From positions 3,521,097-3,585,096 of the forward strand of contig JAMXIF010001119.1 in NCBI GenBank assembly GCA_028583685.1: a stretch of 64,000 nt of DNA. The letters are read 5' to 3'. This stretch comes from Petaurus breviceps papuanus (Eukaryota; Chordata; Mammalia; Diprotodontia; Petauridae). Each line of letters starts with the position of its first letter. Position 1 is the stretch's first letter. Of this stretch, positions 10,701 to 18,955 are shown piece by piece. A program made the position numbers and the translations under genes. The notes beneath the pieces are model-generated. The model ran no database searches, was not told where the DNA came from, and was given only the letters and a program-made list of their open reading frames with translations.

Positions 10701-12704
10701 TGCCGGCTACTTATAATCTCATGGACCGAAAATGATAAAGACGTAGTTGCTGCCTGGAGAGACTTTATTGGTCCAAGTGATATTGAAGCTGCTAAGAGAG
10801 AAAATCCTGAAAGGTAATCACATAGCCTTTCATTTTCATAACCTACATCCAGAATGAAAAAATCATGTCTACACTTCTGTCACTCATCTTATACTTGAAT
10901 TCTTCAAGGATCCTTAATTTTAGTAGTAAGAATAGGTTGAAACCTCCTCTTTGCCTTAGTGGATGGTCTTTGTGAGTGACAGTGGCCCCCAAATTAATGA
11001 ACTTCTAAATAACCAGGTGATAAGGCTCTCCAAACTTAGACTACTTCTGATTTGGGCTCCTCTAGACTTGTTAAGCATAAGAATGGTTAAACTGAAAGTG
11101 TTTGTTAGTATACAAAGATCTCAAGAGCTTGGTTAGATATTTAAAAAGAGGCAATGCAATATTAATGTTTTGCTACCTCTTTCCAGTAATCTCCCCTCCC
11201 AGTTAAAGTGGTAAAAATGAATAAGTGTTGGAAGTCAGTGATTGTAGCTTATTTGTAACGATTCCTCCCAGCGTGGGTGCTCTTTTCTAAAAGTTGAGGT
11301 TAGAATTGTCAACTGAGACATTTGTAATAATTTTGTTTATTCTGGACTTGATCATCAAAACAAGAACTTAAATCAATAGAAAACAGCTAGATTTTTAGCA
11401 TAAGTTCAAGGGATTATACTTTTTGCACTTGTAGAATATTCAGAGAACCTTTCTCATTTGAAACTCAAGGCAACTCTACTGGAAAGGTTTTTACTGTCTC
11501 AAATTTTACAGATAAGAAATAATTTGCCTAGATTGTATAGCTGGTTAATGACAGAGCTGAAACTGGAAACCAAGCCTGGACTATGACTTGGTTTCTTGTT
11601 TTCATGATGCCTCCTTTGACTCACTAAAGAGTTTGTTAAAGAAAAAGTGATGCTTTACATGTTCTTCAATTAAAGTATAGAGTATAGGAACTTGGTTCCT
11701 AAATGAAAAAAAAAATGAAAATAATTGATTTGCTTGTAATCAGAGAGAATTAAGGCTGGAAATTCTATGAGTTAATGACGTAAAATTTATTTCTTCTGTT
11801 TTTTTGAATCCATGTTGGTTGTTCATGGCAAAGTAAAAACAACTTGTAAGCAATTCAGACAGTTAACTGATGACCAAGATTTAGTCAGCTGTCATTTTTT
11901 TTTCAAATAAAATTGTGATATGCTTTATATTACTTAACATCCCTTAATTTTACTTTTTACAGTCTCCGGGCTCAGTATGGCACAATAATGCCATTTAATG
12001 CTGTCCATGGCAGTGAGAACAGAGAACAAGCCAACAGAGAGCTTGAATTTTTTTTTCCAAATTTTAAAATTTCAGGTAAGGACATAGATTTAGTACAGAC
12101 TAAGCAATCACAGACAACTTTTGCCCTCAGTCAATGTGGTAAGTGTACTAATGTTAAATATCTAGTAATTAATTTCAGTATTGTGACTGAATGAATAAAT
12201 GAATGAATGAATAAAAGCATTTACTAAGGACTAACCATGCTAAGTGCAAAGGATACAAATAGAAAAGCAAGACAGTCCCTGCTCTCAAAAAACTTTCACA
12301 ACACATAAAGGAGATTTCAGCTGCAAGTCAGAAAAATAAAAAGGTCTCATTGTCCTGTCTAATTGTGGCATTAGATATATCTCTGAAAATAGTGGCCACT
12401 AAATGTTTCTGTAGATTTTCAGTTTAAAGTGTTTCCTCAATTTCTGTTCCCTATACTCTTTCTCATATTAGTTTTCCCTCTTTAAGAATTTGAAGATGTA
12501 GAAAAAGCTACCAGATTTTTCCTCTTATCATTGCGGGCATAGTAGGTGAGTGAGGAAAATGCTTATTGAAGCTCATGAGGCACATAATGGGGCTATAGAT
12601 CCTTTTATAACAAGAAAATGCTATGGAATGTTAAGAACAAGTTTTGTTATTACCCAACAGGAAGTGATGCTGACAAAGTACTAAGAGAAGAAATTCTACA
12701 GTGA
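802..12704 (+). CDS. NME9: NME9 (TXNDC6), thioredoxin/NDPK-domain protein, 3' part of gene (8 coding exons, spliced)
   Basis: Eight exons (802-873, 3522-3638, 5058-5133, 7326-7408, 9417-9509, 10659-10813, 11963-12075, 12661-12704) join in phase into 250 codons plus stop. The protein starts inside the thioredoxin fold (EADCLDILEKYRGKCKPTF, including the cis-proline loop), continues with GGELVAVVRGANGPLL, passes an acidic linker, then enters an NDP-kinase-like domain (TLAIIKPDAVAHGK ... MPFNAVHGSEN). This order matches human NME9 as I recall it; NME8 has three NDK domains. NME9 is associated with cilia and microtubules. By eye against NME1, the lysine of IKPD, the equivalents of R88, R105 and N115 and the catalytic His of AVHGS are kept. 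The R58 position is Glu and the T94 position Ser, so kinase activity is uncertain. The first thioredoxin exons, including the WCGPC motif, lie before the window. The last exon is less certain (see the alternative end). Confidence 0.95.
874..1152. other. NME9 intron, unique AT-rich sequence
   Basis: Between the exon ending at 873 and the RTE tail I see no repeat or coding signal. Confidence 0.6.
1153..3179 (-). mobile_element. RTE-clade (BovB-like) LINE, 5'-truncated, antisense in NME9 intron
   Basis: The - strand encodes, in order, a linker segment (2955-3179: KEKWLSDEALQIVEERRN, QLHAEFQRIARRDLEVF), RT palm/fingers (2123-2434: FCFIDYTKAFYCMDP, IPDHLRYLYKGQEATVRTE) and the RT catalytic block (1685-2092: NNLRYADDATLMAESEEELR). 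These match BovB/RTE elements. The 3' tail at 1153 onward (gttgttgttcag ... gtccgactctttgtgactcc) is the typical BovB-like terminus. The reading frame is broken into several pieces, so it is an inactive copy. The endonuclease end is missing. Confidence 0.92.
3180..3521. other. NME9 intron, unassigned
   Basis: No repeat family or exon recognised. An open frame runs through 2914-3411 on + but its first half is only the complement of the RTE element. Confidence 0.5.
3522..3638 (+). CDS. NME9: NME9 exon: end of thioredoxin fold and helix
   Basis: Acceptor AG at 3520-3521 after a pyrimidine-rich stretch, donor gtaatt from 3639. 39 codons: GGELVAVVRGANGPLLHK, then TILDQLEAETKVLEQGIERKV. Phase 0 at both ends. 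It is almost identical to my memory of the human protein. Confidence 0.93.
3639..5057. other. NME9 intron, unique sequence
   Basis: AT-rich DNA with no recognisable repeat or second gene. Confidence 0.55.
5058..5133 (+). CDS. NME9: NME9 exon: acidic linker
   Basis: Acceptor AG at 5056-5057, donor gtaagt from 5134. It encodes IKDAALSIEEEIVSQDQEYA then EADEV and ends in phase 1. A GT four bases earlier is a weaker donor and would break the phase with the next exon, so the 5133 end is preferred. The acidic, low-complexity character fits the linker between thioredoxin and NDK domains. Confidence 0.88.
5181..5215. repeat. (AC)n microsatellite
   Basis: About 17 uninterrupted AC units, 47 bp downstream of the NME9 exon ending at 5133. 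Confidence 0.98.
5216..6559. other. NME9 intron, unassigned
   Basis: The sequence is moderately GC-richer around 5470-5960 but shows no domain, splice pair or repeat family I can name. Confidence 0.5.
6560..6715 (+). mobile_element. L2/MIR-type 3' end
   Basis: The block 'aaggtaagctccttgaagatacagac ... aggcacttaataaatg' follows the L2/CORE-SINE 3' terminus (gtaagctccttgag, cacttaataaatg). Confidence 0.75.
6720..7285 (+). mobile_element. CR1/L3 LINE 3' fragment, split by a SINE
   Basis: Both sides of the SINE at 6810-7054 match the L3/CR1 C-terminal and 3' region: 6725-6808 (agaatgcttagaagg ... ttcaagcatttgatagg) and 7070-7285 (gaccccaggggtcaaaacta ... aaaaacttcctaacaacta). The element ends about 40 bp before an NME9 exon. 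Confidence 0.75.
6810..7054 (-). mobile_element. tRNA-head, RTE-tail marsupial SINE (antisense), nested in L3
   Basis: Read on -, it begins GGGGCAGCCAGGTGGCACAG (tRNA-like promoter head), has the 'acttgaccc...cctcat' middle and ends in the RTE-like tail complementary to ttgttgagtcatttcaatca. The tail resembles the 3' end of the LINE at 1153, consistent with mobilisation by RTE machinery. Confidence 0.88.
7326..7408 (+). CDS. NME9: NME9 exon: start of NDPK-like domain
   Basis: Acceptor tttag ending at 7325, donor gtaaga from 7409, phase 1 in and 0 out. It encodes VSLEKSCTLAIIKPDAVAHG then KVDEIILK. The IIKPDAV motif is the beta-1 lysine/aspartate signature of nucleoside diphosphate kinases. 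An L3 fragment ends about 40 bp upstream and a large microsatellite begins about 210 bp downstream. Confidence 0.95.
7622..7850 (+). repeat. Compound tetranucleotide microsatellite
   Basis: Runs of ATTC, then TCTG/TCTA, then TATG and again TCTA, followed by a CTTT tail. The open frames through it are low-complexity artefacts. Confidence 0.97.
7855..9215. other. NME9 intron, no assigned feature
   Basis: I see no exon signal or familiar repeat here. Confidence 0.5.
9417..9509 (+). CDS. NME9: NME9 exon: NDPK-like domain, central part
   Basis: Acceptor cacag ending at 9416, donor gtcagt from 9510. 31 codons: IQEAGFEILANEERIMTESE then TRYLYQKRSEE, phase 0 at both ends. It covers the region around Y52/R58 of NME1: the Tyr is present and the Arg is replaced by Glu. 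Confidence 0.95.
9793..9951 (+). mobile_element. tRNA-derived marsupial SINE with 15-bp target-site duplication
   Basis: It starts ggggcggccaggtagcacag, contains tRNA-like B-box sequence (gggatctaatctgggc), and ends aaccccaattgctttaaaa plus an A-rich tail. The perfect direct repeat aagaatttatattaa flanks it (9778-9792 and 9952-9966). Confidence 0.93.
9955..10200 (-). mobile_element. L2 LINE 3' end (antisense)
   Basis: Reads as the complement of the L2 terminus: ttatattaaatgcttaccat, gcaaagcactgtg, then 'cctcaagaaacttatag'. The SINE at 9793 inserted at its edge. Confidence 0.6.
10659..10813 (+). CDS. NME9: NME9 exon: NDPK-like domain, nucleotide-contact region
   Basis: Acceptor ttttag ending at 10658, donor gtaatc from 10814, phase 0 in and 2 out. 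It encodes EIFEKLVQHMSNGPCRLLII, SWTENDKDVVAAWRDFIGPS, DIEAAKRENPE. The Arg in AAWRDF aligns with R88 of NME1. Confidence 0.95.
11430..11620 (-). mobile_element. MIR-like remnant
   Basis: The complement carries the MIR-style core (ttttacagataagaaat ... gacagagctgaaactgga) in old, diverged form. Confidence 0.5.
11963..12075 (+). CDS. NME9: NME9 exon: NDPK-like domain with catalytic histidine
   Basis: Acceptor acag ending at 11962. It encodes SLRAQYGTIMPFNAVHGSEN, REQANRELEFFFPNFKIS. It carries the FNAVHGS segment with the Asn and nucleophilic His of NDP kinases. The end at 12075 uses the donor CAG|GTAAGG. The frame stays open beyond it to a stop at 12192-12194, so this may instead be a terminal exon in some transcripts. 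Confidence 0.93.
12076..12194 (+). CDS. NME9: Alternative NME9 C-terminus by read-through of the 12075 donor
   Basis: Without splicing at 12075 the frame stays open for 39 more codons, beginning SGKDIDLVQTKQSQTTFALS, and ends at TGA 12192-12194. The human tail, as I recall it, begins SDKDTEAPQ, so S-x-K-D is shared right at the junction. AATAAA at 12194-12199 could serve this form, but it lies in an L2 tail. Confidence 0.4.
12183..12300 (-). mobile_element. L2 LINE 3' end (antisense) with GAAT repeat
   Basis: (GAAT)n, then gcatttactaaggactaacc, 'aaggatacaaat' and 'cagtccctgctctcaa' are the complement of the L2 terminus. Confidence 0.7.
12661..12704 (+). CDS. NME9: NME9 candidate last coding exon
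   Basis: A good acceptor (pyrimidine-rich then cccaacag ending at 12660) opens a phase-matched exon that encodes GSDADKVLREEILQ and stops at TGA 12702-12704. Poly(A)-like hexamers follow within 150 bp. I do not recognise the 14-residue tail from other species. The exon is inferred from splice signals, phase and position only. Confidence 0.5.
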
Positions 12705-12843
12705 ACAAACCCATGGATTAAGATTACTATCCTCTTCTAGAAATGACTAGATGTGACCCCACAAGCTCTAATTCAGGTTTGCTGTCTTCAGATATAGGAG
12801 AAATTAAAAAAAAAACTAAATTGCATTTATTTTTAACTTATGG

Positions 12844-12849
12844 AATAAA
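12844..12849 (+). promoter_or_regulatory. Candidate NME9 poly(A) signal AATAAA
   Basis: A canonical hexamer lies 140 bp after the stop at 12702-12704. Further AATAAA copies at about 12873 and 12944 are alternatives. The 3' UTR would be roughly 12705-12870. Confidence 0.5.
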
Positions 12850-13079
12850 ACAAGCATTTCCATAGCATAGTAGAATAAAAAAGATGTTTGCACATGAAAC
12901 TATAAATCTATCATGTATAACTTGCTATTCCTTTTAAATATGTAATAAAATTATCATGAAAATTTCCTTTCCCCCTACATTCCCCCAGAAATGGATACCA
13001 TTAGACACAAATATGTGTATATATACATATATAAGTAAAATCATTCTATACACACTGCAATATATTAGGATGTAAAATT

Positions 13080-13510
13080 TTATAGTTAAAAGCAGAAATA
13101 TTAAAGGTATCCTTTTCAGATCACAATATAATAAAAATTATATTTAATAAGGGACCACAGAAATATAAATTAAAAACTAATTGGATATTAAACAATCTCA
13201 TCTTAAAGAATGAGTAGGCTAAAGAACAAATCATAGAAACAATAATTTCATTAAAGAGAATGACAATAATGAGAACATATCAAAACCTATGGGATACAGC
13301 AAAGCACCAATTGGAAAATTTATATTAATTATATTAATGTGATTATATTAATTAATTATATTAATAAGAGAGCAGAACAATGATTGGGTATGCAATTTTA
13401 AAAAAACTAGAGAAGGAACAAACTAAACCCCCCCAATTAAACACTAAATTGGAAATCCTAAAAAATGAAAGGTGAGACTAATAAAAATGAGGACAAAAGT
13501 TTTTAAAAAT
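13080..13510 (+). mobile_element. L1 ORF2 fragment (post-endonuclease region)
   Basis: Short broken frames give NWILNNLILKNE, EQIIETIISL and YQNLWDTAK, which align with the L1 ORF2 segment after the endonuclease domain. It is interrupted by stops and frameshifts. Confidence 0.75.
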
Positions 13511-13751
13511 GCAATCACTAGCATCTCAGCTACTGCTTATACTTCTGAAAAGGCCATAGGCAGTGCTTATTGGTAGCTCACTGGGTAGATGATCCAAAAC
13601 CCAATGACTAAAGCTGGAATCAAATGTACTAGTTATGAGATCCCTCTTTCTCACTCCTGTATTTTTTGCTCTTCCTTTTCCTCTTGCCCTTATCTTTTCT
13701 TCCCTAACCTCCCATTTATTTGTTCCCTCTCATGCCCAAGAAACAACAAAA

Positions 13752-13916
13752 GCTGCAATGCATCTTTCTCCTCTTCCATCAATTCTCCCTGCTTTCCAAA
13801 AGGTACTTAAGGGTAGGGATTCTTAACCTGTGGGCTACAATGCATCTTTCTCCTCATCCAACAATTCTCCCTGCTTTCCAAAGGGTACCTCAAGGGTAGG
13901 GATTCTTAACCTGTGG
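13752..13916. repeat. 82-bp tandem duplication
   Basis: Two adjacent near-identical units, 13752-13833 and 13834-13916, each start gct(g/a)caatgcatctttctcc and end gggattcttaacctgtgg. Confidence 0.95.
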
Positions 13917-13929
13917 ACATATAGACCCC

Positions 13930-14035
13930 TAACTAGGTGGTGCAGTAGACAGAATATCAGGCTTGGAGTCACAAAGACTCATATTCCTGAATTCAAATCC
14001 AGCTTTGAATACTCACTAGTTGGAAACATCTAAAT
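13930..14035 (+). mobile_element. tRNA-derived SINE, partial
   Basis: It holds ctaggtggtgcagtagacag and 'gaattcaaatccagctttg', the head and B-box part of the marsupial SINE. The 3' half is missing. Confidence 0.75.
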
Positions 14036-14178
14036 TAAAAACCTCCTCTGAGATGCAATACTGGTTGTGGTTGAGTTATTTTAGGGTTTTAAATTGTTCT
14101 TAAAGTTAGTATGGACAGATATAGTGGTTGAACCATTGTTGGGGGTTTGAGGATCATGGAGTTCAAAGGGTCAAATGT

Positions 14179-14340
14179 ATTATTATTGCTTTTTGGAGGG
14201 GGACGAAGGGCAATTGGGGTTAAGTGACTTGCCCAAGGTCACACGGCTAGTAAGTGTTAAGTGTCTGAGGCCGGATTTAAATTCAGGTCCTCCTGACTCC
14301 AGGGCTGGTGCTCTATTCATTGCTCCACCTAGCCGCCCCA
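14179..14340 (-). mobile_element. tRNA-derived marsupial SINE with 14-bp target-site duplication
   Basis: Reverse-complement copy ending in agccgcccca. The perfect repeat aaagggtcaaatgt flanks it at 14165-14178 and 14341-14354. Confidence 0.94.
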
Positions 14341-14345
14341 AAAGG

Positions 14346-15640
14346 GTCAAATGTGATGCATTCCATGGATTCTAAATTGTGGAATAACATTCACTGGAAG
14401 TCACAATGTGGAAGTAGCCACTAGTGAAATTTGGGCAGCTGATTTCACTAGGTCAATTTTGTTGAAATTGTAAAGGAAAGCTTCCCCCCCCCCCCCTTAA
14501 CTGGTGTGTCTCATGAAAATTTATGAAAATTTCATTCTTAGGAGAGAACTAGCTGGGGTTTTCTCCGGGGTAACGTCTACCCCTTGGTTTGTTTCCTGAG
14601 TTTTCATCTCTGATCCAAATATCAACCAGACAGAACCCTGATTAGATGAGCACAAGCACATTCAAAGTGGCATGACTGCGGACTTTCCTCGGCTCTACTG
14701 GCATAAGCTGGAATCTGATTTCCTCTCTGCCTTCTGGTTTAGCAGAAATTCAGGGGGGTAGAAGTTTCCAGGTGCAGGGAAGGCCTTTTTTTTTTAACTA
14801 CCCTTTGCTCATTATTGTGTAGATAAGGAAAGCTTTGTGAAACATAGAAATTACGCTATAACAGCTCTAAGTCCTGCCAAAGGGTAGAGGACACTGACAG
14901 AAAATAGAAAGTGGTGATTTCACCCCTTGCTCCCCAAACTTCAATAACAACCAAGATAATGACAACACCTCAAGACATTCACTTATGTAGCACTTCATAC
15001 TTTTCAAAGCTAGTCCACATCTAACATCTCATTAAATTTTCACAACTCTTATGCAGGTAGATAGTTTAGATAATAAGGTTCTGTTTTGGACAGGGAAACA
15101 GAGGCACTAAAAAGTTAAGTGACTTCTCTTTGGTCATACAGTTTGCTACCAACAGAACCAGAGCTAGAACCCAGGTCTCCTGATTTCTAATCCAGGACCC
15201 TTACTACTCTTCACTTCTACCTGACAATAGAAGATGGGGATAGAGAAGTCTGCTTTTTCTAGGTCCAGCAGAGGAAACAAATGGATTTCCCATTAGCTGT
15301 ATATTTGCCCTGGGATTTAATTTTAAAAGTTTACTTGATCACTAGAATGTTTAATGCCCTGAGACCTAAAATGAAATGAGAGGACAGTATTGTGTCTCTT
15401 CATTACAAGCTCTGGATTTTAGGAAAGTTAGTGATTTTACTGATTATTTGGATACAATTCTGGAACATATCTACATCCATCTCTTTGGCTCAATTTTCCT
15501 GAGTTCTGTTATTTTAGGTTGATGTCTGATTTTTCTTCTTCCTTGAGAAAAATAGTGGTTAGTTTGCCTAGAGAGGGGATTTTATGAATAAAGCATAGCC
15601 ATAAAAGTTAGAAGCCTGACTACAGCGATAATTTTTCTTT
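14346..15640. other. Intergenic, mostly unassigned
   Basis: It contains a C run (about 14484-14497) and a MIR-like antisense remnant near 15040-15230 (acagaggcactaaaaagtta, aacccaggtctcctgattt). Nothing else is recognised. Confidence 0.5.
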
Positions 15641-15649
15641 TGAAAAAAA

Positions 15650-18600
15650 TTCTTTTCCCCAATTATCTCCATCCTTCTCAATCCTATCCCACCCATGTCC
15701 TACTCCAACTCTTCCCACCCCATCCACTATGCCCTCTAGAATTCTAGTTCCATAGTGAACAAACTAGCCTTCATTGTGGACCCCTCTCTTTCACACACAC
15801 TTCTTCTATCTACTGGACCTCTATGAGAACTGGATCTTCTCTGATGAAACTGCATCCTTGCTGTTCTCTCCAACACAGGCTATACCTTCTCTTATACCTC
15901 TAACACTAATCCTGGAGTCAGAACAGTCCTTGTTCTCCACTGTTATTTTCAGCTTCCTTCACTCAGCCATATTTCCTCTTTTGAAATTCATTCAATCAAA
16001 ATTTTTCATCTACCAATTCCCCAAGTCATTCTCCCTTCTTTCTCAAGGAAATCAGCATCCGGTTCACCACTTTCTGCTCTTTCCCAATTTCTGTCCTTAA
16101 TATCCACACCAATATGCTCCCTCACGCTCCTTGACATCCCATTACCTTGACAACATCATTACCCACAAGTGTTCCACTTTCCTAATTAGAAGCTCTAATG
16201 TTCACTTATCTGTTCACAGTGTCATCATTATTCTTTGTTCTAAATGTATTCATCCTTATCGACACCTCCAATCCCTTCAACCCTTAACGTTTTCTCAATT
16301 CATTACCTCGCTCAACTTTCACTTTCTTCTCCCTCAAATCTCAATCCAATAATTAGCCATTTTACTTCAACACTGTCCTCTTCTCTCACATTCCTTGCTC
16401 CCTTGTTGTACTATTGTTTTTCTCTTGCCAAATCTCAGCCTTAGATTATTCCTACCGTGTACTGTCTCTTCTTCTTTTCAAAAGCCACTGAGGAAGTCTC
16501 ATAATCCTGTGGACTGGATGCATTAAAAATTAATGTTATTCAATCTCAATTAGGACCTCACAGCAAGGAAGTATTTTTATTTCTCCAATTGATTCCTTAT
16601 CTCACTTCCCACAGAGGATAGTCTAAACCTTCTCTCCTCTCCTCAGATCTTCTATACTTCTCCCTCTTCCTTCTCCCTTAGCTGAGAACCTTGCCTCTTA
16701 CTTTACTGAGAAAACTGAATATGAGCCATTGAACATGAGCTACTACCTTTTCTTCACTTTTTTTATATTTCAACCCCTCTTGACACTATCTCCTAATCTC
16801 TCCTCTTTTCTCCCTGTAATGAACAAAAGGGTGGTCTTTCCCCCTGCTAAGGCAAATACTTTTGAAACCACACTTGATAAAATATTTCAAGCAAGTTTCT
16901 CTGATAAAGGTCTTGTCACTAATATATATGGAACTGAGTCAAATTTATAAGAATAAGAGCCATTACCCAATTGATAAATGGTCAAAGGATACAAATAAAA
17001 TTTCAGAGGGAAAAAAATCCAAACTATCAATAGCCTTTTGGAAAAAAATGTTCTGAATAACTAATAAATACAGAAATATAAATTAAAGCAACTCTAAGGT
17101 TTCACCTAAATCCATCAAATTATCTAAAATGACAAAAAAAGAAAGGTGACAAATGCTGGAGCATATGTGGGAAAATAGGTACATTAATGAACTGTTGGTG
17201 ATGCTATGAATTACTATGCCCAAAAAGCTATTAAATTCTGCATAAATACCTCTATTAGATCTATACTCCAAATAGATCAAGAAAGAGGAAAAGGGCTTTA
17301 TGTACAAAAATATTTATAGCAGCTCTTTTTGTGGTAGCAAAGAATTGGAAAGTGAAGGGATGCCTATGAATTGGGGAGTGACTGAACAAATTGTGGTATA
17401 TGAATGGGATGTAATACTTCTGCACTATAAAAAAATGATGAATGGGCTGGTTTCAGAAAAACCTGGTAAAACTTGTATAAATTGATGAAAAGTAAAGTGA
17501 GCAGAACCAGGAAAACAATGTATTCAGTACAATATTGTAAAGATACTCAACTCTGAGAAATTTAGTGACTGATCAATATAATGACTAATCATGATTCCAA
17601 AGGACTCACAATGAAACATGATATCCATGTCCAAAAATAGAACTGATGGCCTGACAGTGCAAAATGAAGCACATTTTCTTCTATTTCTTTTGTTTTTTTT
17701 TTCCTTGGTACATGGTTAATGCAGACATTTGTTTTGCATGTCTACATGTATTTGTATAGTTTTTATTTTTCTTGTCTTCTCAATGGGTGGAGGAGGGAGA
17801 GGGGAGAGACAGGGAAAACTTTGGAACTGATAATAAAATAAAATTGAATTAAACAAAAAAAGTGCACTTGATTTTATTATCATCTATCTTTATCCTAACA
17901 CTATCTTTTCCAACAGATTGAATCCTCAAACCCTCTCCTCTTATTCTTCAACCTCCTCCAATCAACTGATTTCTTTCCTATTGCCTTTCAATATGAAAAG
18001 CACTGTCTCTCCCATTCTCAAAAACAAAAACAAATACAAAAATGAGAACCATTACCAGACTCCATCATTCTATTTACTTTCCTCCTTTCCTCAGCCAAAC
18101 TCTTTTTGCTGCCTTCACTTTCACCCTCTTAAACCTTTTTCAATCTGGCTCCTGATTTCATCACTCAACCAAAATTGCTCTCTTTAGTTATCAACGATCT
18201 CTCAACAGTCAAATCTGATCATCTTTTCTCAGTCTTCATTCTTCTCAAATCCTCAGCTGCATTTGACATTGCTGACCTTCCTCTCTTTTGAGATAGTCTT
18301 TCCTCTGGTCTTTTCATTCTACTACTCTCTGGTTTTCTTCCTATCTAACTACTCCTTTTCAGTCCTAGTTTTTGGCTCACCATCCATACCATGCCCCTCA
18401 GTTATAGGTATTCCTCAAGGTTCTGTCCTAGGACTTCTCTCTCTGCATTTTCTCTTGGTATGCTCTTCAGTTCCTATGTTTTCACCTCTTGTATCTCTAT
18501 GCAGATGACTCACAGTGGATCTACATGTCCAGCTCCATTTTCTCCCTGATCTTCAGTCCCATATAACCAATATTCCACTGGGCATTCAATACTAGATATC

Positions 18601-18950
18601 CCAGAGACATCTTAAACTCAACTTAACCAAATTGAACTCTTTCTTTCCAAACTTATTTCTGTCAAAGGTGCTACCATTCTTCCAGGGACATAACTTCAGT
18701 ATTATCACAAACATCACTCTTTTTCACAACACAGAAGCAATCAATTGCTAAATCTTGTATTTTCTGCCTACACATTTCTTGCTTCTGACCCCTTCCCTCC
18801 ATTCACATAGCCACCACCTTGGTTTAAGCCCTTATTGCCTCTCAACTGCATCCTAATTGTTCTCCCTGCCTCATTTCTCTCTCCACTCTAGTCTATCTTA
18901 TTCACTGTTGTCAAATTAATTTTCTTTGTAGATGACCTTCTCAAGGAGTT
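15650..18950 (+). mobile_element. L2-clade LINE, split by an L1
   Basis: The pyrimidine-rich + strand keeps L2 RT landmarks: 'cctcaaggttctgtcctagg' (PQGSVLG motif), 'ctctatgcagatgactcaca' (YADDS) and 'gacatcttaaactcaactta'. It covers the RT N-terminal linker to the C-terminal region. Many breaks are present. An L1 3' end interrupts it at about 16845-17861. Confidence 0.8.
16845..17861 (+). mobile_element. L1 LINE 3' end inserted in L2
   Basis: It matches the marsupial L1 ORF2 C-terminus and 3' UTR (ctgagtcaaatttataagaa, tttatagcagctctttttgt, attgggga(g)tgactgaacaa) and ends in an A-rich tail at 17861. Frames are broken. Confidence 0.88.
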
Positions 18951-18955
18951 TAGCC

